DNA from: Devosia psychrophila
Lineage (GTDB): Bacteria > Pseudomonadota > Alphaproteobacteria > Rhizobiales > Devosiaceae
Direction of reading: 5' to 3'
Assembly (NCBI RefSeq): GCF_000971275.1
Contig: NZ_LAPV01000239.1
Span: 1 to 53,451 of the forward strand
DNA: 53,451 nucleotides
Shown piece after piece: positions 21,581-31,405 of this stretch (its first letter is position 1; each line of letters begins with the position of its first letter). The position numbers and the translations under genes were made by a program. The notes beneath the pieces were generated by a model, which saw only the letters and a program-made list of their open reading frames with translations, searched no databases and had not been told where the DNA came from.

Positions 21581-21738
21581 GCGTCACCCCAGACCCCGGG
21601 TCGCGTCGCGCCGGAGGGCAGGCTCTTGAGCCGGGGCCCATCCTGAGATGGATGGCTACGCCGCCAGATCGAACGACCTTTCGGCCGTGATTGGATCTCA
21701 AGATGGATCCCGGCTCAAGGCCGGGATGACATCGTGGG
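21581..21738. repeat. Intergenic inverted-repeat element (GGATCCCGGCTCAAG type)
   Basis: The 334 bases between the microprotein pair and prmA hold no gene. They contain the terminator and then this element: arms at 21625-21649 and 21695-21719 match over 25 bases with 3 mismatches, around a variable centre. Elements with GGATCCCGGCTCAAGGCCGG are frequent in Hyphomicrobiales intergenic regions, from my general knowledge. Nothing further is seen up to 21817. Confidence 0.65.
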
Positions 21739-21817
21739 TGGGGCATATGTGTGATGGTCACGATTCACCATCGGCACCAGTCAATGCTAACAGTCCGCTA
21801 GCGTATTCGCGCCTGTG

Positions 21818-22690
21818 TCACGGCATTTCGAGGATGAGCGTGGTCCAGTCCTTGCGTTGCAATTTCTGGCTCAGCACCATGCCTTGGCGGGCATAGGCAT
21901 TGATGACGCCACGCGCCTGATGCTGCAGAATCCCCGACAGGATCACCGTGGCGCCCTTGCCGGCAATCTGGCAGATCGATGGTGCCAGCGCCATCAGCGG
22001 ACCGGCCAGGATGTTGGCGACGATCAGGTCGTAGGGCGCATTTTGCTTGATGGCAGGGTGGTTTACGCCGGTCGCCTCAAGCGCGATGATCTGCTTGCCG
22101 ACGCCGTTCTGGGCGGCATTGTCTACCGTCGTGGTCACTGAAATCGGGTCGATATCGCTGGCTATCACCGTCTTGTTGGTGCGCTTGGCCAGGGCGATCG
22201 CCAGCACGCCGGTGCCGGTCCCGACGTCGATCATGCGCCGTGGCTTCTTGCGCTTGAGGGTGATGTTGATGGCCTCTAGGCAACCGGTCGTGGTCTCGTG
22301 GTGACCGGTGCCAAAGGCCTGAGCCGCATCGATTTTCATTGCCGTCAGGCCACCCGGAACCGGGCCAATCTCGTGGCTGCCATAGACATAGAAGCCGCCG
22401 GCGGTCACGGGGGCCAGGCCCTCAAGCGACTTGGCTACCCAGTTGAAATCGGGATCTATCGGCGCGACGGAGAATTCCACTTTCATGCCAAAGGTTTGCT
22501 GAGCCAACTGCACGAAAGCGCCGACGTTTGGCGGGCTTTCGCAGCCGGCCTCGAAGAACCATTCGCCGGTCTCTTCATTTTCGTGCGCCGAGGCGGTCAG
22601 CGCCAGATTGTCCCGCTCCATGACAGCATCGACCAGCGCATAGGCCTGGTCCTTGGTGAGCGGGCTGGAGGTGAGCTGATCGACGGCCAT
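21818..22690 (-). CDS. prmA: PrmA, ribosomal protein L11 methyltransferase
   Basis: PrmA is the SAM-dependent enzyme that trimethylates ribosomal protein L11. Starting at 22690 behind AAGGGAATTC gives 290 residues. The N-terminal substrate-recognition domain is followed by a linker and a class I methyltransferase domain with QAFGTGHHETTTGCLEAI, the SAM-binding VGTGTGVLAIALAK and NILAGPLMALAP. A 12-residue longer start at 22726 lacks a ribosome site. It is 61 bases downstream of uvrD on the same strand and may be co-transcribed. Confidence 0.94.
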   Translation of the reverse strand: MAVDQLTSSPLTKDQAYALVDAVMERDNLALTASAHENEETGEWFFEAGCESPPNVGAFVQLAQQTFGMKVEFSVAPIDPDFNWVAKSLEGLAPVTAGGFYVYGSHEIGPVPGGLTAMKIDAAQAFGTGHHETTTGCLEAINITLKRKKPRRMIDVGTGTGVLAIALAKRTNKTVIASDIDPISVTTTVDNAAQNGVGKQIIALEATGVNHPAIKQNAPYDLIVANILAGPLMALAPSICQIAGKGATVILSGILQHQARGVINAYARQGMVLSQKLQRKDWTTLILEMP

Positions 22691-22751
22691 GGCAGAATTC
22701 CCTTGTGTGCCGCCTAGTTGCGCCAACGGGGGCGCGAGGTCAATCGCGCCA

Positions 22752-25151
22752 TCAGGCCTTCTTCACGAAACTCTCGATCACCTTTTTCTGGCCAGCCTTT
22801 TCGAAATCGATGGTAAGTTTGTTGCCTTCGATATTGGTGACGGTGCCATTGCCGAACTTGAGGTGGAACACCCGTTCGCCCGAGGCGAAGGCCGAGCGGT
22901 CGTTGCCGAGATCGACGGAGCGGGCGACGAGGTCGCCTTCGATGGTCATAGGCCCTCCGCCGCCGCTTTTGCGGGTGGCCTGCTGGGCGCGGGCGCGCTG
23001 CCAGCCGGGGGTTTCATAGACGCTCTCGAACGGGTCGGCCTTATTGAAGCGCGATGATGCCCCGCCGCCATAGCCGTAGCCGCCGTAGGAGGAGCCGGTG
23101 TCGGTGACCTCGACGGCGTCGGCGGGCAGTTCGTCGAGGAAGCGCGAGGGCATGGCCGACTGCCAGAGACCATGGATGCGGCGGTTCTGGGCGGCAGAAA
23201 TTCGTACGCGCTTGCGGCCGCGGGTGATGCCGACATAGGCGAGGCGACGTTCCTCTTCTAGGCCCGCACGGCCGCTTTCATCCATCGAGCGCTGGCTAGG
23301 GAAGGTGCCTTCCTCCCAGCCGGGCAAAAATACAGTGTTGAATTCCAATCCCTTGGAGCCGTGCAGCGTCATGATGGTGACGGCATCAGCAGCATCTGTA
23401 TTGTCGCGGTCCATGACGAGCGAAATATGTTCGAGGAAGCCGCCGAGGGTGTCGAAGTCCCCCATGGCGCGGCTTAGTTCCTTGAGGTTTTCCTTGCGGC
23501 CTTCCGACTCAACCGACTTGTCGGCACTGAGCGTGTCGGTATAGCCGCTCTCTTCAAGGATCCGTTCCACTAGCTCGAAGGGCTTCATGGTCTGGGCGTG
23601 GAAGGCCCAGTCATCGAACTGCGACACCAGGTTCAGCAAGGTGCTGCGCTGCTTGGGCTTGAGTTCCTCGGTTTCCACCAGCATACGGATAGCCGAGAGC
23701 AGAGGGACATTGGCGGCGCGGGCGGCGCTGTGGAGTATCTGGACCGTCGAGTCGCCGATGCCGCGCTTGGGCACATTGATGATGCGGTCGAGGGCAAGAT
23801 CGTCGGCTGGCTGGGCAACTAGTCGTAGATAAGCGATAGCGTCGCGGATTTCCTTGCGCTCGTAAAAGCGCGGGCCGCCGATGACGCGGTAGTTGAGGCC
23901 CAAGGTTATGAAGCGCTCTTCGAATTCGCGCATTTGAAACGAGGCGCGGACCAGGATGGCAATGGAATTGAGTGGTTCGCCGGCACGCTGATATTGTTCG
24001 ATCTGCTCGCCGACCGTGCGCGCCTCTTCCTCGCTGTCCCACACCTGTGTGACAGAGACCAACTCGCCCGTCTCGCCGACATCGGTTTGCAGCGTCTTGC
24101 CGAGGCGGTTTTCGTTGAAGGCGATGATGTTGGAAGCAGCTTTGAGGATGTTTGAGGTCGAGCGATAGTTGCGTTCTAGCTTGATTACCTTGGCGCCGGG
24201 AAAGTCCTTCTCGAAGCGCAGGATGTTGTCGACCTCGGCGCCGCGCCAGCCATAGATGGATTGGTCGTCATCACCCACGACGCAGATATTGGCTTCGCTC
24301 GCGGGCTTGCCTTGCGCAAGAAGCCTTAGCCAGAGGTACTGGGCGACATTGCTGTCCTGATATTCATCAACCAGCATGTATTTAAACTTGCGGTGGTATT
24401 CCGCAAGCACGTCCGGATGTTCCTTGAACAGCCGGATACACTCGAGCAGCAGGTCGCCGAAGTCGGCCGCGTTGAGGGCTTTGAGGCGGGCCTGATAGGC
24501 CGCGTAGAGCTTGGAGCCATGGCCATTGGCATAACTGCCGCTGTCGGCCGGCGACACATCTTTGGGCAAAAGGCCCTTGTTCTTCCATCCATCCATCATT
24601 GAAGCGAACAGCTTGGCGGGCCAACGCTTCTCATCGATATCGGCGGCATCGAGCAGTTGCTTGATCAGCCTGATCTGATCGTCGGTATCGAGGATGGTGA
24701 AGGAGCTGGTCAGGTCGACCAGCCCGGCGTTAGCTCGCAGAATACGGGCGCCGATGGAGTGAAAAGTTCCCATCCAGGGCATGCCGTCGAGGCGCGGCAC
24801 CAGCTTTTCGATGCGCTCCTTCATCTCGCGTGCGGCCTTGTTAGTGAAGGTTACGGAGAGAATTTGGGAGGGCCAGGCGCGATTGGTATTGATAATGTGG
24901 GCAATGCGGGTCGTCAGCACGCGGGTCTTGCCGGTGCCGGCGCCGGCCAGCACCAGCAGTGGCCCATCGATGGTCAGCACGGCATCGCGCTGTTCCTCGT
25001 TCAGACCCTCTAGGTAATCAGGCGCCTGCGTGTTCCGCTTGAACTGGCCGGTAATTGCGCCTGCGGTGGGGCGGTCGAGTGGGTGGGCTTCACCGGGCAT
25101 AAAGGGCCTTTCCATCGCGGCGTCCGGGGCAGGGACGCTCTGCGCGGGCAT
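22752..25151 (-). CDS. uvrD: UvrD/PcrA-type DNA helicase II
   Basis: This SF1A 3'-5' helicase acts in nucleotide excision and mismatch repair and removes RecA filaments. The 799-residue protein shows the Q-motif LNEEQRDAVL, Walker A AGAGTGKT (near 71-78), DEYQDSN (motif II), GDDDQSIYGWRGA (motif III), LERNYRST (motif IV) and MTLHGSKGLEF (motif V). A C-terminal low-complexity Gly/Tyr stretch precedes the final Tudor-like domain ending KKVIESFVKKA. The upstream GAAC-N7-GATT matches only half of the alphaproteobacterial SOS box, so LexA control is not supported. Confidence 0.95.
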   Translation of the reverse strand: MPAQSVPAPDAAMERPFMPGEAHPLDRPTAGAITGQFKRNTQAPDYLEGLNEEQRDAVLTIDGPLLVLAGAGTGKTRVLTTRIAHIINTNRAWPSQILSVTFTNKAAREMKERIEKLVPRLDGMPWMGTFHSIGARILRANAGLVDLTSSFTILDTDDQIRLIKQLLDAADIDEKRWPAKLFASMMDGWKNKGLLPKDVSPADSGSYANGHGSKLYAAYQARLKALNAADFGDLLLECIRLFKEHPDVLAEYHRKFKYMLVDEYQDSNVAQYLWLRLLAQGKPASEANICVVGDDDQSIYGWRGAEVDNILRFEKDFPGAKVIKLERNYRSTSNILKAASNIIAFNENRLGKTLQTDVGETGELVSVTQVWDSEEEARTVGEQIEQYQRAGEPLNSIAILVRASFQMREFEERFITLGLNYRVIGGPRFYERKEIRDAIAYLRLVAQPADDLALDRIINVPKRGIGDSTVQILHSAARAANVPLLSAIRMLVETEELKPKQRSTLLNLVSQFDDWAFHAQTMKPFELVERILEESGYTDTLSADKSVESEGRKENLKELSRAMGDFDTLGGFLEHISLVMDRDNTDAADAVTIMTLHGSKGLEFNTVFLPGWEEGTFPSQRSMDESGRAGLEEERRLAYVGITRGRKRVRISAAQNRRIHGLWQSAMPSRFLDELPADAVEVTDTGSSYGGYGYGGGASSRFNKADPFESVYETPGWQRARAQQATRKSGGGGPMTIEGDLVARSVDLGNDRSAFASGERVFHLKFGNGTVTNIEGNKLTIDFEKAGQKKVIESFVKKA

Positions 25152-25218
25152 TGACGAATCTTACTTTGTTCTCATCAGCAATATAGGGTCGCGGGTGCGC
25201 GATGTATAGGACGGTGGC

Positions 25219-25258
25219 CTGTCACCGATCCGTCACATGGCTGTCACTGGAGAGTCTT
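25219..25258 (+). promoter_or_regulatory. Pho box (PhoB-binding direct repeats)
   Basis: CTGTCAC at 25219, CCGTCAC at 25230 and CTGTCAC at 25241 recur with an exact 11-base period, and a weak fourth unit GAGTCTT is at 25252. The PhoB consensus is CTGTCAT repeated every 11 bases. The box ends 46 bases before the start of the phytase-like gene. It is on the same side as that gene and about 70 bases from divergent uvrD. No standard -35 is visible, as expected of PhoB-activated promoters. Confidence 0.8.
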
Positions 25259-25303
25259 GGCTTGGCCCTAAGCGGGACCCATCGTTTTAATGGGGCACTC
25301 CAG

Positions 25304-27475
25304 ATGAACTCGCCAAAATTGCTGACTGCGTTGACCGCAGCCCTGCTGGCCACGACCGTTTCGGTCAATGCCGCTGAGTATTTCAACCGCATTTCGAGCT
25401 TTCCGGTTGCCCTGAACAACCCCGAGGCCGAAGCGACCTCGTCGGAAATCATCACCGCGACCGATGACGGCATGACGCTGATATACTCCGACAGCCCGGC
25501 TGGCGGCATTGGCTTTATCGACATCAGCGACGCTCATGCGCCCAAGCGGGGCGGCTTCATGGATATGGCTGGCGAGCCAACCTCGGTCACCGTCATCGGC
25601 GGCAAGGCCTATGTGGCCGTCAACACCACGGAAGACCTGACCGCACCGTCGGGCAAGCTGGTCGTGGTCGATATTGCCACCAAGGCGATCGACGGCGAGT
25701 TCGACCTGGGCGGCCAGCCCGACTCGATCACCCATAACAAGGACAATACCATCCTTGCCATCGCCATCGAGAACCAGCGCGACGAAGACGTCAACGACGG
25801 CGCCATCCCTCAGGCGCCCGCCGGTTTTGTCACCATCGTAACGCTGACCGACGGCGCCGTCACCGAAGCCGGCATCAAGAAGGTGGATTTGACCGCCAGT
25901 GCCATCGCTCCCGAAGATGCGGAAGCCGAATTCGTCGCCTTCAACGACAATGATGAAATCGCGGTCACGCTGCAGGAAAACAACTATATCGCCATCATCG
26001 ACGCCAAGACCGGCACCGTGACCGGCGGCTTCGAAGCCGGCGAGACCGGCGTGTCGGGCGTCGATACCAAGAACGACGGCAAAATCGATTTCTCGGCTGA
26101 CAAGGGCGCTGTCCCGCGTGAGCCTGATGCAATCAAGTGGCTCGACACCGAGCGTCTCGTCGTTGCCAACGAGGGTGACTGGAACGGCGGCTCGCGCGGT
26201 TTCACCATCTTCAATCGTGACGGAACGGTCAATTTCGACTCGGCCAATGCGCTTGACGTCAATGCCGCCCAGCTTGGTCACTATCCTGATTTCCGTAACA
26301 AGAAGGGCGTCGAGCCCGAAGGCCTGGAAGTCGCAACGTTTGGCGACACCCAGTATATTTTTGTTGCCGAAGAGCGTTCGTCGCTGGTCGCCGTGTACAA
26401 GGACACCGGCGCTGAGCCTGAATATGTGCAGTCCCTGCCGTCGGGCCTGTCGCCGGAAGGCCTGATCGCCATTCCCGAGCGCAGTCTGCTCGCCACGGCG
26501 AACGAAACCGACCTGCGTGAAGACGGCGGTGTCGGCAGCCATGTCATGATCTATGAACTGGCCGAAGGCGCGGCCGCTTTCCCGACCATCATGTCCGATC
26601 TCGACGCAGACGGTCACCCGATCGGCTGGGCCGCCATTTCCGGCGTCGTCGCCGATGCTGCCAAGGCTGCTACGCTTTACGCCGTGTCGGACAATGCGCT
26701 CTACGCCGCACCCGCCATCTACACGATCGACGCGACCGTTACACCGGCCCGCATCACCGCCAAGACCATCATCACCCGCGATGGCGACACCGCCCAGAAG
26801 ATCGATCTCGAGGGCATTACGCTGGATGGCAATGGCGGCTACTGGCTGGCCAACGAAGGTGACTCGGCTTCGCTGACGCCGCATGCCCTGATCCATGTCA
26901 ATGCCGATGGGGAAATCGAAGAAGAAGTCGGCTTCCCGGTCGAACTGCTGGCCGGCCAGAAGCGCTTCGGTGCTGAAGGCGTGGCGGCTGTCGGCGAGGG
27001 CGACGAGCTAGTGCTGTGGATCGCCATGCAGCGCGAATGGGGCAATGACGAAAAGGGTTTCGTCAAACTCGTGTCCTACAAGCCGTCATCGAAAGAGTGG
27101 GGCGCTGTGCGCTATCCGCTCGAAGCCGCACCAGAAGGCGGCTGGGTCGGTCTCAGCGAAATCACCGTCCATGGCGACTTCGCCTATATCGTCGAACGCG
27201 ATAACCAGATCGGCGATAAGGCTGGCCTCAAGGCCATCTACAAGGTTGCCCTGGCTGACCTCGTTCCGGCGGCGCTCGATGGCGAACTGCCGGTGGTGAC
27301 CAAGACACTGGCTCTCGACCTGATCCCCGGCCTCAAGAGCTTCAATGGTTATGTCGTCGACAAGGTCGAGAGCTTTGCGATCGATGCCGAAGGCAATGGT
27401 TTTGTCATCACCGACAATGACGGTGTCGATGACAGCTCCGGCGAGACCCACTTCTGGTCCGTCGGCACCCTCTAA
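25304..27475 (+). CDS. Secreted phytase-like esterase / beta-propeller protein
   Basis: A 723-residue exported protein (signal peptide MNSPKLLTALTAALLATTVS to about residue 24). The N-terminal half is a beta-propeller of repeating blades, with GGIGFIDISDAHAPKRGG, KLVVVDIATKAIDGEFDLGG, NYIAIIDAKTGTVTGGF and EPEGLEV blocks. The C-terminal half (from about 410) has DLEGITLDGNGGYWLANEGD and FAIDAEGNGFVITDNDGVDD, the signature of the domain named esterase-like activity of phytase. It probably releases phosphate from organic phosphate esters in the periplasm. ATG 25304 is chosen because it opens the signal peptide. The Pho box just upstream supports phosphate-starvation control. Confidence 0.85.
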   Translation: MNSPKLLTALTAALLATTVSVNAAEYFNRISSFPVALNNPEAEATSSEIITATDDGMTLIYSDSPAGGIGFIDISDAHAPKRGGFMDMAGEPTSVTVIGGKAYVAVNTTEDLTAPSGKLVVVDIATKAIDGEFDLGGQPDSITHNKDNTILAIAIENQRDEDVNDGAIPQAPAGFVTIVTLTDGAVTEAGIKKVDLTASAIAPEDAEAEFVAFNDNDEIAVTLQENNYIAIIDAKTGTVTGGFEAGETGVSGVDTKNDGKIDFSADKGAVPREPDAIKWLDTERLVVANEGDWNGGSRGFTIFNRDGTVNFDSANALDVNAAQLGHYPDFRNKKGVEPEGLEVATFGDTQYIFVAEERSSLVAVYKDTGAEPEYVQSLPSGLSPEGLIAIPERSLLATANETDLREDGGVGSHVMIYELAEGAAAFPTIMSDLDADGHPIGWAAISGVVADAAKAATLYAVSDNALYAAPAIYTIDATVTPARITAKTIITRDGDTAQKIDLEGITLDGNGGYWLANEGDSASLTPHALIHVNADGEIEEEVGFPVELLAGQKRFGAEGVAAVGEGDELVLWIAMQREWGNDEKGFVKLVSYKPSSKEWGAVRYPLEAAPEGGWVGLSEITVHGDFAYIVERDNQIGDKAGLKAIYKVALADLVPAALDGELPVVTKTLALDLIPGLKSFNGYVVDKVESFAIDAEGNGFVITDNDGVDDSSGETHFWSVGTL

Positions 27476-27498
27476 TAAGCTGGCATGCATGCAGCTTG

Positions 27499-27533
27499 AA
27501 CGGCTGGGCCTCGTGCCCGGCCGTTTCACTTTT
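27499..27533 (+). terminator. Terminator-like hairpin after the phytase-like gene
   Basis: AACGGCTGGGC (27499-27509) pairs with GCCCGGCCGTT (27515-27525) with one G-U pair and a 5-base loop; TTCACTTTT follows. Confidence 0.65.
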
Positions 27534-27656
27534 GGGCCAATGCCCTGATTTTGATAAGCCGCGGCAATTCACGTCGTGTATTCAAGGCAATGGCGGGCTT
27601 GCGCCACTGGCGAGGTTGCCTACACTCTGGCTGGCTTAATCGGGTAGTCACGCGCC

Positions 27657-30600
27657 GTGCTCAACCGCATCTACATCATCATTGGTACACTTGCGATCAT
27701 CGTGCTTGGCGGTGCTTTCATCGCTCCCAATTTCATCCGCTGGAGCGATTATCGCGGCCGGATGGAAGAGCTGGCGACGACCATGCTCGGGACGCCGGTG
27801 ACGGTGCGGGGCGATATCGAGTTCACCCTGTTGCCGCAGCCACGCCTGCGCTTTGCCGATGTTTTAGTGGGTTCGCCCGAGGAGCCGGCAGCCACCGTCG
27901 ACAGTGTCGAGGCCGAATTCTCGTTGATGGATTTCCTGCGCGACAATTACAACATCACGAGCCTGGTGCTGCGCCGTCCGGTGATCGATTTTACCGTGGA
28001 TGAAAGCGGCTTTTTTGGCAGCGGCGTTTCGATCGATACCGGCAATGGCGGGGTCGGCCTGGGCCAGACCAGCGTGGTCGAGGCCACCATCCGGCTGATG
28101 GACCGGCGCTCGGGCGAGACTTTTGTGGCTGACAGGGTCAGCGGCGACCTGCGTCTCTCCAGCTTCAGCGGTCCACTGTCGTTTACCGGGACGGGCGCAT
28201 ATCAGGGCGAAGACTATAGTTTCCGGCTGAATACCAGCGCTGCCGACGCCGCCGGGAACAGCCAGCTTTCCGCCTATGTGCAGCCGCTGTCGACGGCGTT
28301 TTCATTGTCGGCAGAGGGCGTGTTCCAGCCCGGCATGGCGCCCAAATTCGAGGGTGACCTTGTCTATCGCCAGAAGCCGCCCGCAGCCGAAGCGGCCGAG
28401 GATATTCGCGGCGACCTGGTGCTCGAGGCCAAGGTGGCCGGCTCGACTGACCGCCTGGTGCTGTCGGGCTATACCTTGCGCCCGGACGAGAACCGCGCCG
28501 GCACCCGCCTGACCGGCGCCGCGAGTATCCAGCTCGGCGATGTGCGCAGCTTCGATGCGGTGGTGTCTGGCGGGGTGTTCTCCCTTCCGCCGCGCGATGC
28601 CAAGGAGGACGCGACACAACTGCCCTATGAGGCCGTGCGCCTGTTGGCGGAACTGCCGGCGCCGCTCATTCCGCCAATGGCAGGCCGGGTGGGCATCGAT
28701 CTGGCCGAAGTGGGGCTGCGCGGCTTTTCGCTGCGAAACCTGCGCGTCGATGCGACTACCGATGGCACCACCTGGACTGTCGAGCAGCTGATCGGACAGT
28801 TGCCGGGCGATACGGAATTGCGGGCCAGTGGGCAATTGCTGGCGGCCAATGAGCATCCGACATTCCAGGGCGACGTGACGCTGACCAGCACTCGCCTCGA
28901 TGGGCTGGCGGCGCTCTGGCGTAAGCCCGATGAAAATACGCCGCTGTTCAATGTGCCCGGTTCGCTGTCGGGCCGGGTCATGCTGGTCGGCGAGGCGTTC
29001 GGGCTGACCGATGGCGTGCTGACGCTGGAACAGCACAGTCATGCCGTCGAGCTGCGGCTGGGGTTCGGCGCAGAAAAGCGGCTCGACGTGGTCGGGCATT
29101 TTGATGAGCTGAGTGCAGGCGACAGCGCCATTCTGGGCGCGCTGCTGCCCGATATCGCTGGCGGCCCAACTTTTGGCACCAGCTTTCCGCAGGGCAGTTT
29201 TTCGCTGAGCGGAAAGAGCGCCCGCGTGCTGGGGCTGGATGGCACCAGTCTGGTGGCCGAGGGCCAGTGGCAAAGTGGGCGGATCAACCTTTCGCGGCTG
29301 TCCGCCGAGGATTGGGGCGGTATCGGATTTGATACGACGCTGGCGGTTTCCGGCACTCTGGCGGCGCCTGTGCTGTCGGGGGCGGGTCGTTTGCGCGCGG
29401 CGTCCGGCACGGCACCGGCGCTGGCAGCATTCTACGACGTTTTGAATACGCCGCCGGCTTGGCGTGAGTTTCTAGCCCGGTCTGCTCCGGCAGAACTGCT
29501 GGTCAATCTCGGCGAGCCGATCGACGGGGCGCAGACCATTACGCTCGATGGAGCATTGGGTGCCGGCGACCTCAACCTGCGGGCCGAGCTGAGTGGCGGA
29601 GTGTTGGCGATTGTCGATGCGCCGTTGCGCGTCACGGGAGCGGTGGAGTCGACCGATATCGATGGGCTGACGCAGCAAATCGGCTTTGGCGATGCCGAAC
29701 TGTTCGATGGCGATGGCTCGATGCTGGTCAGTTTCAACCTCGACGGGGCCCCAAGCAATAGCCTCGTTTCCAACGTTACCGCCAGCCTGGGTGACGAAAA
29801 TGTCAGTTTTTCTGGCAGCTTGCTGGCGGCCGACAATGGAGAAATCCGGGGCACTGGAACGCTGGCTGCAAAGCTTGCCGATGCGGGAGCGCTCGCCCGA
29901 ATTGTCGGCGCGCGCGGGCTCAGCCTGCCGCTGGCTGATGGCACTGCGCAATTGCACTTCGAAGGCGATCGGCTGGCGCGGCTGACCGAGATTGCGGGCA
30001 CATCGGGCGACATCGGCTTTGCCGGCGAAATTTCGCTATCGCGCACCGGCACGACGACGGCGGTCAGCGGCGATATTTCCGTCGATGTGGTGTCGGCCGA
30101 GGGGCTGGCAGTCACCCTGTTCGGACCGGCGGCTTTTGTCGAGGGCGACGCGGTGTGGCCGGAAGGCCCGCTCGGCACCGATACCGAGACCCGGCGCACC
30201 CGCGGCACGGTTGCCGTCTCCGCCGCAGTACTGGCGGCGGGCGGTGTGGAAAAGCTCGGGGCGACCAGCTTCGAGCTGAGCTGGGACGAAACCCGCATGC
30301 GGCTGGCCCGCTTCGAGGCGGTTTCGGGCGCTGGAAAATTGGGTCTCGATGTCACTGTTTGCTGCTCTGGGCCACTGGTTGATCGCACCATCAGCGGCCG
30401 GATGACGCTGGAGGCGATGCCGATCGACACCATCGCGACGCCGGCCATTGCTGTGTCGCTGGATGGGTTGATCGACGGTGGCGTGCGTTTTGAAGGCTCC
30501 GGCGCCAGCATCGCCGAAGTGCTGGCCGCAACCACGGGCGAGGGTAATTTCACCCTGACCAACCTGGCAGCGACGCGTCTATCGCCACAGGTTTTTCCGG

Positions 30601-31322
30601 CGGTGGCCGGTTTCGACGACGTGCTCAACATGGATATCGATGCCATGAGAATCTTGATGGGGCAGGCTCTGGAGCAGCGAGCGTTCACTGCGCCGACGGC
30701 AACCGGCGCGTTCACCATCGCCGGTGGCGTGGTGCGGCTGGCCAATCTGATCGTCGAGGGGGAGGGCGCGAGGATAGCTGGAAGCCTGAACTTGGCACTG
30801 GCCTCGCTCGGCCTCAACGGCAGTTTCGCCATGACGCCGCTTGGTTTTGACGATGCCAGTGGTCTCGTCGGCCCAGACACTTCCCGTATTATTACCCGCG
30901 TCGGCGGCACGTTGCTGGCGCCTGAGCTCACGCTGGATCTCGATGAGCTCGTCTCTGCCATCGTGGTACGAGCCAATGAAATGGAAGTCGACCGGCTGGA
31001 AATTTTGCAAGCCGAAGATGCCGCAAGGCAGCGTGCGGCAGCCGAGGAGCGTAATCGGCTGATTGCGGAACAGCGGCGGAAGGCGGCGGCGGAAGCTCGG
31101 GTTGCGGCGGAAGAAGCGGCGCGGGTTGCGGCGGAGGCGCAGCGGCTGCTTTTGTTGCAGCAGCAACAGCAGGTTCAGCCGAGTACGCCTTCGACACCGA
31201 CACCGACACCGACACCGGCGCCTGCACCAACACCGGCTGCGCCATCCAGCGGGCAGATGAACTTCAACTTTCAGCCGCCGGTGAATCAATCGACCGGCGC
31301 GGGCGTCAACCAGCCGTTTTAG
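27657..31322 (+). CDS. AsmA-family protein
   Basis: AsmA-like proteins are inner-membrane-anchored, periplasmic bridge-like proteins implicated in lipid transport and outer-membrane homeostasis. The GTG at 27657 opens a 1221-residue product. One membrane segment is at about 4-24 (IYIIIGTLAIIVLGGAFIAP), and the N-terminal AsmA domain has RGRMEELATTMLGTPVTVRG and LPQPRLRFADV. A long beta-rich middle follows, and a second AsmA-like region lies near 950-1110. The last 110 residues are a Glu/Arg/Ala coiled coil (about 1112-1160), polyGln, and a Pro-Thr run. The low-complexity tail is unusual but in frame. No ribosome site stands out. Confidence 0.85.
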   Translation: MLNRIYIIIGTLAIIVLGGAFIAPNFIRWSDYRGRMEELATTMLGTPVTVRGDIEFTLLPQPRLRFADVLVGSPEEPAATVDSVEAEFSLMDFLRDNYNITSLVLRRPVIDFTVDESGFFGSGVSIDTGNGGVGLGQTSVVEATIRLMDRRSGETFVADRVSGDLRLSSFSGPLSFTGTGAYQGEDYSFRLNTSAADAAGNSQLSAYVQPLSTAFSLSAEGVFQPGMAPKFEGDLVYRQKPPAAEAAEDIRGDLVLEAKVAGSTDRLVLSGYTLRPDENRAGTRLTGAASIQLGDVRSFDAVVSGGVFSLPPRDAKEDATQLPYEAVRLLAELPAPLIPPMAGRVGIDLAEVGLRGFSLRNLRVDATTDGTTWTVEQLIGQLPGDTELRASGQLLAANEHPTFQGDVTLTSTRLDGLAALWRKPDENTPLFNVPGSLSGRVMLVGEAFGLTDGVLTLEQHSHAVELRLGFGAEKRLDVVGHFDELSAGDSAILGALLPDIAGGPTFGTSFPQGSFSLSGKSARVLGLDGTSLVAEGQWQSGRINLSRLSAEDWGGIGFDTTLAVSGTLAAPVLSGAGRLRAASGTAPALAAFYDVLNTPPAWREFLARSAPAELLVNLGEPIDGAQTITLDGALGAGDLNLRAELSGGVLAIVDAPLRVTGAVESTDIDGLTQQIGFGDAELFDGDGSMLVSFNLDGAPSNSLVSNVTASLGDENVSFSGSLLAADNGEIRGTGTLAAKLADAGALARIVGARGLSLPLADGTAQLHFEGDRLARLTEIAGTSGDIGFAGEISLSRTGTTTAVSGDISVDVVSAEGLAVTLFGPAAFVEGDAVWPEGPLGTDTETRRTRGTVAVSAAVLAAGGVEKLGATSFELSWDETRMRLARFEAVSGAGKLGLDVTVCCSGPLVDRTISGRMTLEAMPIDTIATPAIAVSLDGLIDGGVRFEGSGASIAEVLAATTGEGNFTLTNLAATRLSPQVFPAVAGFDDVLNMDIDAMRILMGQALEQRAFTAPTATGAFTIAGGVVRLANLIVEGEGARIAGSLNLALASLGLNGSFAMTPLGFDDASGLVGPDTSRIITRVGGTLLAPELTLDLDELVSAIVVRANEMEVDRLEILQAEDAARQRAAAEERNRLIAEQRRKAAAEARVAAEEAARVAAEAQRLLLLQQQQQVQPSTPSTPTPTPTPAPAPTPAAPSSGQMNFNFQPPVNQSTGAGVNQPF

Positions 31323-31339
31323 TGGCGAAAGTAAGAGGG

Positions 31340-31387
31340 TACCCCCACCTAGCCTCCCCCTTTTCAGGGGGAGGCTAGGTGGGGGTA
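31340..31387. repeat. Perfect palindromic repeat, family 1, between convergent genes
   Basis: Arms 31340-31360 and 31367-31387 pair over all 21 bases (TACCCCCACCTAGCC... with its complement) around a TTTTCA loop. The same arms with loop TGAAAA (opposite orientation) begin the element at 18246. It lies between AsmA and the RHH gene and could act as a two-way terminator. Confidence 0.9.
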
Positions 31388-31405
31388 TTCTTCCTATTGC
31401 TCGGA

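Noticed and set aside
25157..25171. Possible SOS box before uvrD
   Set aside because: Read toward uvrD it is GAAC-N7-GATT; only one half matches GAAC-N7-GAAC, so I do not claim LexA control.
25268..26896. 542-codon open frame antisense to the phytase-like gene
   Set aside because: Shadow frame; would run through the signal-peptide region and toward the Pho box with no own promoter.
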